Source: Uranotaenia lowii (taxonomy: Eukaryota > Arthropoda > Insecta > Diptera > Culicidae). Taken from it: DNA of 64,000 nucleotides. The notes beneath the pieces were generated by a model, which was given only the letters and a program-made list of their open reading frames with translations, did not search any database and was not told where the DNA came from. Below are positions 59,125-64,000 of the stretch, one piece after another. The position numbers were made by a program, and so were the translations under genes. The DNA lies in the NCBI RefSeq assembly GCF_029784155.1, contig NC_073693.1:287590875-287654874 (forward strand), given 5' to 3'. Position 1 is the stretch's first letter, and each line of letters opens with the position of its first letter.

Positions 59125-61195
59125 AAGACTAGAGATTAGCTATGGAATGCTGAAAAAAATCTCCTTAGTGCCCAAAAAAGCTGAAGAAGGAAGCTTTACG
59201 TTGCACATAAGGATATATATGTTTTGAATTTTTTTTTAAATCTTGACCACAAAAGTTGTGTAAAAACCATACTTTTCAATCAATGCACCGTCAAAATGGA
59301 TCAAGTTACACCAGATAATTTTTGAAAAGGGGATTGAAAAGTTGACGTAATTTGTCACATTTTTCATTTTCAGATTTTTGAAATACGAAGCACAGAATTT
59401 TTGAGGAATTTTTAAAAGCAGCAGTTTTTTGAACATCTTGTTAATTTGAAATTTGTTCAGTGCTTATGTAATTACACAGATCAGCATGAAATTGGCTTTT
59501 TCGGGAATATAAATTTACTACAGAAATCTTGCGAAAATAATCTCAAAATCCAGTGCAAAGTTGTCACAAATGTGTATCTATTAGTAGGGTAAGTGAGCCT
59601 AATTTCGCTATATTTTGTCAGAGGTTTTTGGTTTTGATTTTATCACGCCGAATCTTTAATACTTCGATGTACAATTTTTTGGTAACTTAGTTCCAAATTT
59701 TTATCTGAACTCTGTTTCCATTTGAAATAATCATTTCAAGCCTTAATTTACGAAAAATATCATATTTTAAAAAGTGTGTCGATGTTCCTAATTTGGCACT
59801 AATTGTTCCTAATGTTAACATATCGGTGTTCATAATGTTAACATATGAGAACAAATGATACGCGTACCCAATATTTGTTCCTGATTTTGCATATGGGTCT
59901 GTTTTTTAATACTTTAATGAGAACAATCTTAAATCTCACTTTTTTTTTATAAATTTTACAACGTTTTTGGAATATGAATAGAGAAATAAGGACTATTTAA
60001 ATCCATCACTATATTCCTTTACGCTAGTTTTCAAGAAAGTAGGGATGTTGAGCTTATTCAAATTCAAACTTTTACTTTTCCAATGGATACATTTATTATA
60101 TTTCAAAAAGTAGAAAATTCATTGTAATGGATACAATTACGTTCAGTCAAACAGAGCATCATCCAACAGCATGGTTCGATACAACATTTGTGTACCACCA
60201 CAATTATTAAACTTTTATTTTAATATAATAATATAATAAAAAATAATAACAAAACAATGATGCCATAGTTTTTCACAGTTTTTTGAAGTTTTTTATCCTC
60301 ATAAAAAAATTTGAAAAATCGGAATTTTTAGAATTTTTGATGCCGTAAAAAACTTTAAACAATTTGACGGATTGGTTTAATGATATTACCTACAAACTTT
60401 ATATGGATTTTATTATCCTATATCAACACTGTTGGTGTATGAATATTTTAATTTTTTTTAAATAAATATTTTTAAAATTCCGTTACCAGTCTGGGCTAAA
60501 ATGCATCGACATGCAAATCAATGATTCACAGTTTAAATCTTGTTTCCATATGCTAGAATATGATGTAAATTTTTTTTAGTATTTTTTACCCCTAAATGTG
60601 TTCAGCACCCTTATGCTTTAATTTTTTTCAAATTCAATTCAAGGATCTTAAAAATAGGGTTACTTGAAAAAAAAAAAACAAATAACATACTTCAGTGCGC
60701 CCAAGTGAGTATAAATTCTTGACAATAGGAAAAAATTGATAATCTTTTGGAAATGTAGATTTTTTTTTATTATTTTGAAGCAAGAATACAAACAAGCATT
60801 TGAAACTCTAAATAGGTGGAAAGTTTAATTTTTTTTAAATGGGACACTTTTCAAGAAAATCCGAGAAATTGCAAATTGACAAAACGTTCGAGAAATAGCT
60901 GTTTTTGAAAATTCGTTAAAAGATTGTTCTTATTTTAACAATCTAAAAATGTGAAAAATGTGCCAAATTACGTAAACTTTTCAATTCTCTCTTTAAAAAT
61001 TATCTGGTGTGACTTAAACAACTTCGACGGTTCATTGATTGAAAAGTACGGTTTTTACAACTCTTTTTCACATTTTTTGTGGTCATGATTTAAAAAAAAT
61101 CAAAAAAATATACCGTTATGTGCAACGTAGCTTCTAACATCAGCTTTTTTGGACAGTAAATGAAATTTTTCTTGAGCAATCCATAGCTGATCAAA
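59125..61195. mobile_element. Long inverted-repeat element, about 2.07 kb, arms about 340 bp
   Basis: The left end GATTAGCTATGGAATGCT faces the complement of GATCAGCTATGGATTGCT at the right. The arms match through CCAAAAAAGCTGA, ACGTTGCACATAA, CTTTTCAATCAATG and CACCAGATAATTTTT, so about 59125-59465 pairs with 60855-61195. The centre is AT-rich (including GTTCCTAATGTTAACATATC and a near repeat) and non-coding. The superfamily is unknown; no target duplication is clear. Confidence 0.75.
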
Positions 61196-62610
61196 TTGAC
61201 ACTCCAGGGTTTGTAACAGGTAAAAATTTCAGGGACGGATGAGGGTTAAACCAAGAATTTAGATCCAGATTCAGTTTTAAAAATACTTCGCTTTGAAAAA
61301 AATAAATCCTTAATTTTTTTTATATTCGAACGATAAAATTTCATCTGTTCATTCATTCATTCATTCATTCATCATACAGGAAAATCATTTAATATTTGAT
61401 GGTGAAAAAATAAAATAGATTATCATGTTTGTTGTAGATTTCAAGACGATTTAACTTATGCTTCGAGAAATATCATAGATTTGATTTGCTTGAAATCTTT
61501 AAAAATTTCGTCTTAATGCTCACATTTTCTAATAAGAAAAAAAAAATAAAAAAGAAAGATTCTTCAACTTTTATCTCGGAATTCAAAATCATTCGTGAAC
61601 TTCAAGAAAGTTGATCATTGATTTGAAATCTTTATTTTTGTTAAATTTTTGTTGTAGGAGAATATGAGCCTGTCACTTATAAACTAAAGTTAAGGTTCAA
61701 CATATGAAAAAAATCATTGTGTTGTTATACAGTTTATCCAAAAAAAAAAAAAAGTTCAAAACAGAAAAGCAGGCTTCTATCTATAGTTCAGATTTAAAGT
61801 TCTACATTGAAGTGCTAAGTGAAATCGTGACGTCACAACGAGCCTTTTTTAAATTGTTTGTTCTAAAAATGAAAAAAATTCTAAAAATGGAGGTAGGCCT
61901 ATTAGCGATACGATATTAAAATATTCGGGATGAAAGTGACCTCCGTTTTGAAATATTTGAATAATTAGTAATACTTATGAAGTCATTTTATTTAACTACA
62001 TTTAGTTAAAAATAAAAAAAAAGTTCTTTTAACTTTAATTTTTTATAGGGGTTTTTTTTCAACACTGAAATTACTGATAGTTTTTTCAAAAGTTGGTTCT
62101 TGATTCAAAACATTAGATACGAGTATCTTTGTTAAGTTATACAAAGTTGTTGGAAATGTTGTTAGTATTTGAAATAAATTTCTGCCATGGATCTCAAAAA
62201 CCATGAAGTTTCTGCAAATCCAGTAGAATGTGCTTTAGTGGAGCAAAAATAATTAAGAATAATGAATTGTAAAACAACTGAATACACCGAATTGCACTAA
62301 AATTCTCTCTATAAGAGAAGTATTGGGCAAAAATGTAGCAGAAATTAATAAAGAAGGAAGCGCCGGCCGATGGAATATATAAAAAATAAAGTGAAAATAT
62401 TTCTTACAAAAAATAATAGTTTTTTTTAAATATATTTATAATGAATTTTCATACGAATACCTTAATTTTTTTTCTAGAAAGTATTTCGACCAGACGAATG
62501 GTTTGAAAAAAAAAACACGCGATTTTATATCTAAGGTTCAAAAGATACCAATCTTTTTTTCCTGAAAATATTTTTTTCCGAAATTGTAATCAGTTTTGGT
62601 TTTGAGATTT
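61196..62610. other. AT-rich non-coding DNA, nothing recognised
   Basis: Contains an ATTC microsatellite at about 61344-61368 (six units) and the palindromic motif TGACGTCA at 61828-61835. No gene or element end could be supported. Confidence 0.45.
61344..61368. repeat. ATTC microsatellite
   Basis: About six perfect units of ATTC, likely length-variable. Confidence 0.8.
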
Positions 62611-62613
62611 TCA

Positions 62614-62821
62614 GGGCTTATGATATAACTCAGTTGACAAGTCAGTTGCTTCCTGAACCGATGTCCGTGAGTTCGAGCCCAGCTGTAAACATCGATCACA
62701 GTTGTACCGGATAAGTTTTCCAATGACTGTCAGCCAACTGCATCGTTGATATAAGTCGCGAATGACATAAGGATGTTAAAACGACAATAATCGAAAAAAT
62801 AAATATATAAAATAGTTTAAA
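62614..62821 (+). mobile_element. tRNA-derived SINE (second)
   Basis: The head GGGCTTATGATATAACTCAG carries an A box (TATAACTCAGTTGACAAG). GTGAGTTCGAGCCC at 62667-62680 is a clear B box (GTTCGAGCC) at the correct spacing, so the first 75 bases are tRNA-like. A unique body (ACATCGATCACAGTTGTACC, CCAACTGCATCGTTGATATA) and an AT-rich tail follow. AGATTTT at 62605-62611 and 62822-62828 may be the target duplication. It looks like the tRNA-headed SINEs common in mosquitoes (family knowledge). It is not a functional tRNA gene because no cloverleaf 3' half is kept. Confidence 0.8.
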
Positions 62822-62966
62822 GATTTTTATAGACAAGTATCTTTAAACTGGTTTTTAATTGCTTTGAAAACATGAATTGAACATTGACATTAGACTTAGT
62901 CGATTGGGGTATATTTTTTGAATTCCACGAACCCTTGGGTCTAAAAAGCTTCGTTTTGGTTTAAAT

Positions 62967-63447
62967 TAAGGTTGCCAGATTGCTTGGTTCTATCCGGGTT
63001 TGCCCGGATATTTAATATAAAGTTTGGAAAAAGTCCGGCCCGGCCTGGTCGCTCGGATTTCATGGGAAAAGTCCGGATTTTGCCTGGGTTTATTCTCATT
63101 TTCATCCTTAAATCACACTTCAAAAAACAAATTTTGTTATTATTTTTTTTAATTCATGCGAAATTTTCTGAGCAAGTTTCATAAAAATTATCATGAAAGG
63201 TTTCTTGAAAGCCTTAAATACGATTTAACATCTGTTGATAAATTTTGATGAAAACAATTTTTTTTCTACTTTTTTTTCTTGATTTTTGGTGAGTAATTTA
63301 TAGGTATTTACCAAATTTGCCCGGAAATTTGCCGGGATTTTGGTCGACCATTTTGAAATTAAATGCTCGGATTTTGCTAGGTTTTGAAATAAAAATAGTC
63401 CGGTTTTTCTAGCCTGGATATGTGCTTTAAAAATTCTGGCAACCTTA
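62967..63447. mobile_element. hAT MITE, CCGGGC family, 481 bp
   Basis: The ends are TAAGGTTGCCAGATT and, complemented at the right, TAAGGTTGCCAGAATT. Flanks 62959-62966 and 63448-63455 are both GTTTAAAT. Ends are rich in CCCGG (GGTTTGCCCGGATATTTAAT, TTGCCCGGAAATTTGCC). The body is about the same length as the member at 55621-56109, which points to a family moved by a hAT transposase encoded elsewhere. Confidence 0.92.
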
Positions 63448-63574
63448 GTTTAAATCTTATACATGATTTTTTTGGCAGGATTTAGAAGTAACGTTTACAT
63501 AAGTAAATTTGAACTTTTAAATTTGTATGGAATATTTGATAATTTTGTTCTGAAAAATCAACATATTTTTTTTA

Positions 63575-63866
63575 TTTTTCTGTGGAACCGAGCCTGCTAA
63601 TGGTTTTTGTGCCAATTTAATAACTCTCTAAAAGAAATTTTCCGCTGAGACACTTTGTCGAAGACCGCAACTTCGTATCTTATTAGATATAAAAGTTTTA
63701 AGAAGTTATTGTTTTTCAATTCACCTATTGAAATGCTTATAACTTAAATCCCTAATTAGATAAGAAGTCACAGTCTTCGACAAAGTTGTTAAGCGGAAAA
63801 ATTCGTTTCGAAAATTTAAAATTCGGCGCAAATCTCATTAGCAGGTTTGGTTCCCCAGATGAAACA
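63575..63866. mobile_element. Palindromic MITE, about 290 bp
   Basis: GGAACCGAGCCTGCTAATGG (left) faces the complement of GGAACCAAACCTGCTAATGA (right). The arms continue through TTTTCCGCT, ACTTTGTCGAAGAC and ATCTTATTAG (left) or ATCTAATTAG (right, complemented). Almost the whole element is stem, and it is AT-rich in the loop. No target duplication is fixed. Confidence 0.7.
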
Positions 63867-64000
63867 AAAATGAAGTTGTGAAGGTTACTTGAGGGGTTTG
63901 GCGATTAAAATTCCCCTTGAGAATCCAAAAATTCAAGCGAGATATTCTATTCCATACTCAACATTTTTAATCCATAATCAAATTATGATAGTGAAGAAAA

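Noticed and set aside
62614..62700. Functional tRNA gene
   Set aside because: The A and B boxes are present, but the 3' half does not fold back to an acceptor stem; the unit continues into a SINE body.

Overview
This window is AT-rich eukaryotic intergenic or intronic DNA packed with transposable elements. No host protein-coding exon, rRNA gene or intact tRNA gene could be supported. The element set is a DD37E-type mariner, a BEL/Pao gag-protease ORF, an I-group non-LTR element with RNase H, an RTE-like element, tRNA-derived SINEs, a Helitron, hAT, Transib and piggyBac MITEs, and many fold-back elements. It fits an insect, most likely a culicid mosquito (moderate confidence). One 500-bp run of N (36509-37008) marks a scaffold gap.

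Layout. At 1-720 there is a degenerate tandem repeat of about 150 bp. At 879-5160 lies a 4.3-kb non-autonomous hAT element with an 8-bp target duplication, which carries a Helitron (1484-3448). At 6423-7303 there is a Transib-like MITE with a 5-bp target duplication. At 10310-16981 there is a 5'-truncated I-group retrotransposon whose endonuclease is split by a TA-flanked DNA element (10614-13701), itself split by a hAT element (10654-12662). A dead mariner lies at 18012-19110. A piggyBac MITE (21306-21460) and an inverted fold-back element (about 21470-23250) hosting an RTE fragment (21802-22829) follow.

The second half is dominated by a direct tandem segmental duplication interrupted by the gap: copy A about 23256-36508 and copy B about 37024-57170. 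Homologous blocks run in the same order. Each copy has insertions that the other lacks, so each serves as the empty site for the other. Copy A has a solo LTR (26802-28321) and apparently an inverted-repeat element near 32.3-33.3 kb. Copy B has a BEL/Pao deletion derivative (about 41695-45357), a 116-bp RTE tail (55485-55600) and a 489-bp hAT MITE (55621-56109). The last 1036 bp before the gap (35473-36508) appear identical to 56135-57170, although the DNA just upstream differs by roughly a tenth; this may be an assembly artefact or recent gene conversion.

From 57.2 kb to the end there are two tRNA-like SINEs, two more members of the same hAT MITE family, and two inverted-repeat elements (59.1-61.2 kb and 63.57-63.87 kb).

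The genes do not form a pathway; the coding sequences seen are element proteins, nearly all broken. The only long open frame is the 871-codon BEL gag-protease ORF, which has lost most of reverse transcriptase, RNase H and the integrase core. I found no convincing new biological system. The most informative features are the natural empty-site comparisons, the three-deep nested insertion and the young BEL deletion derivative.
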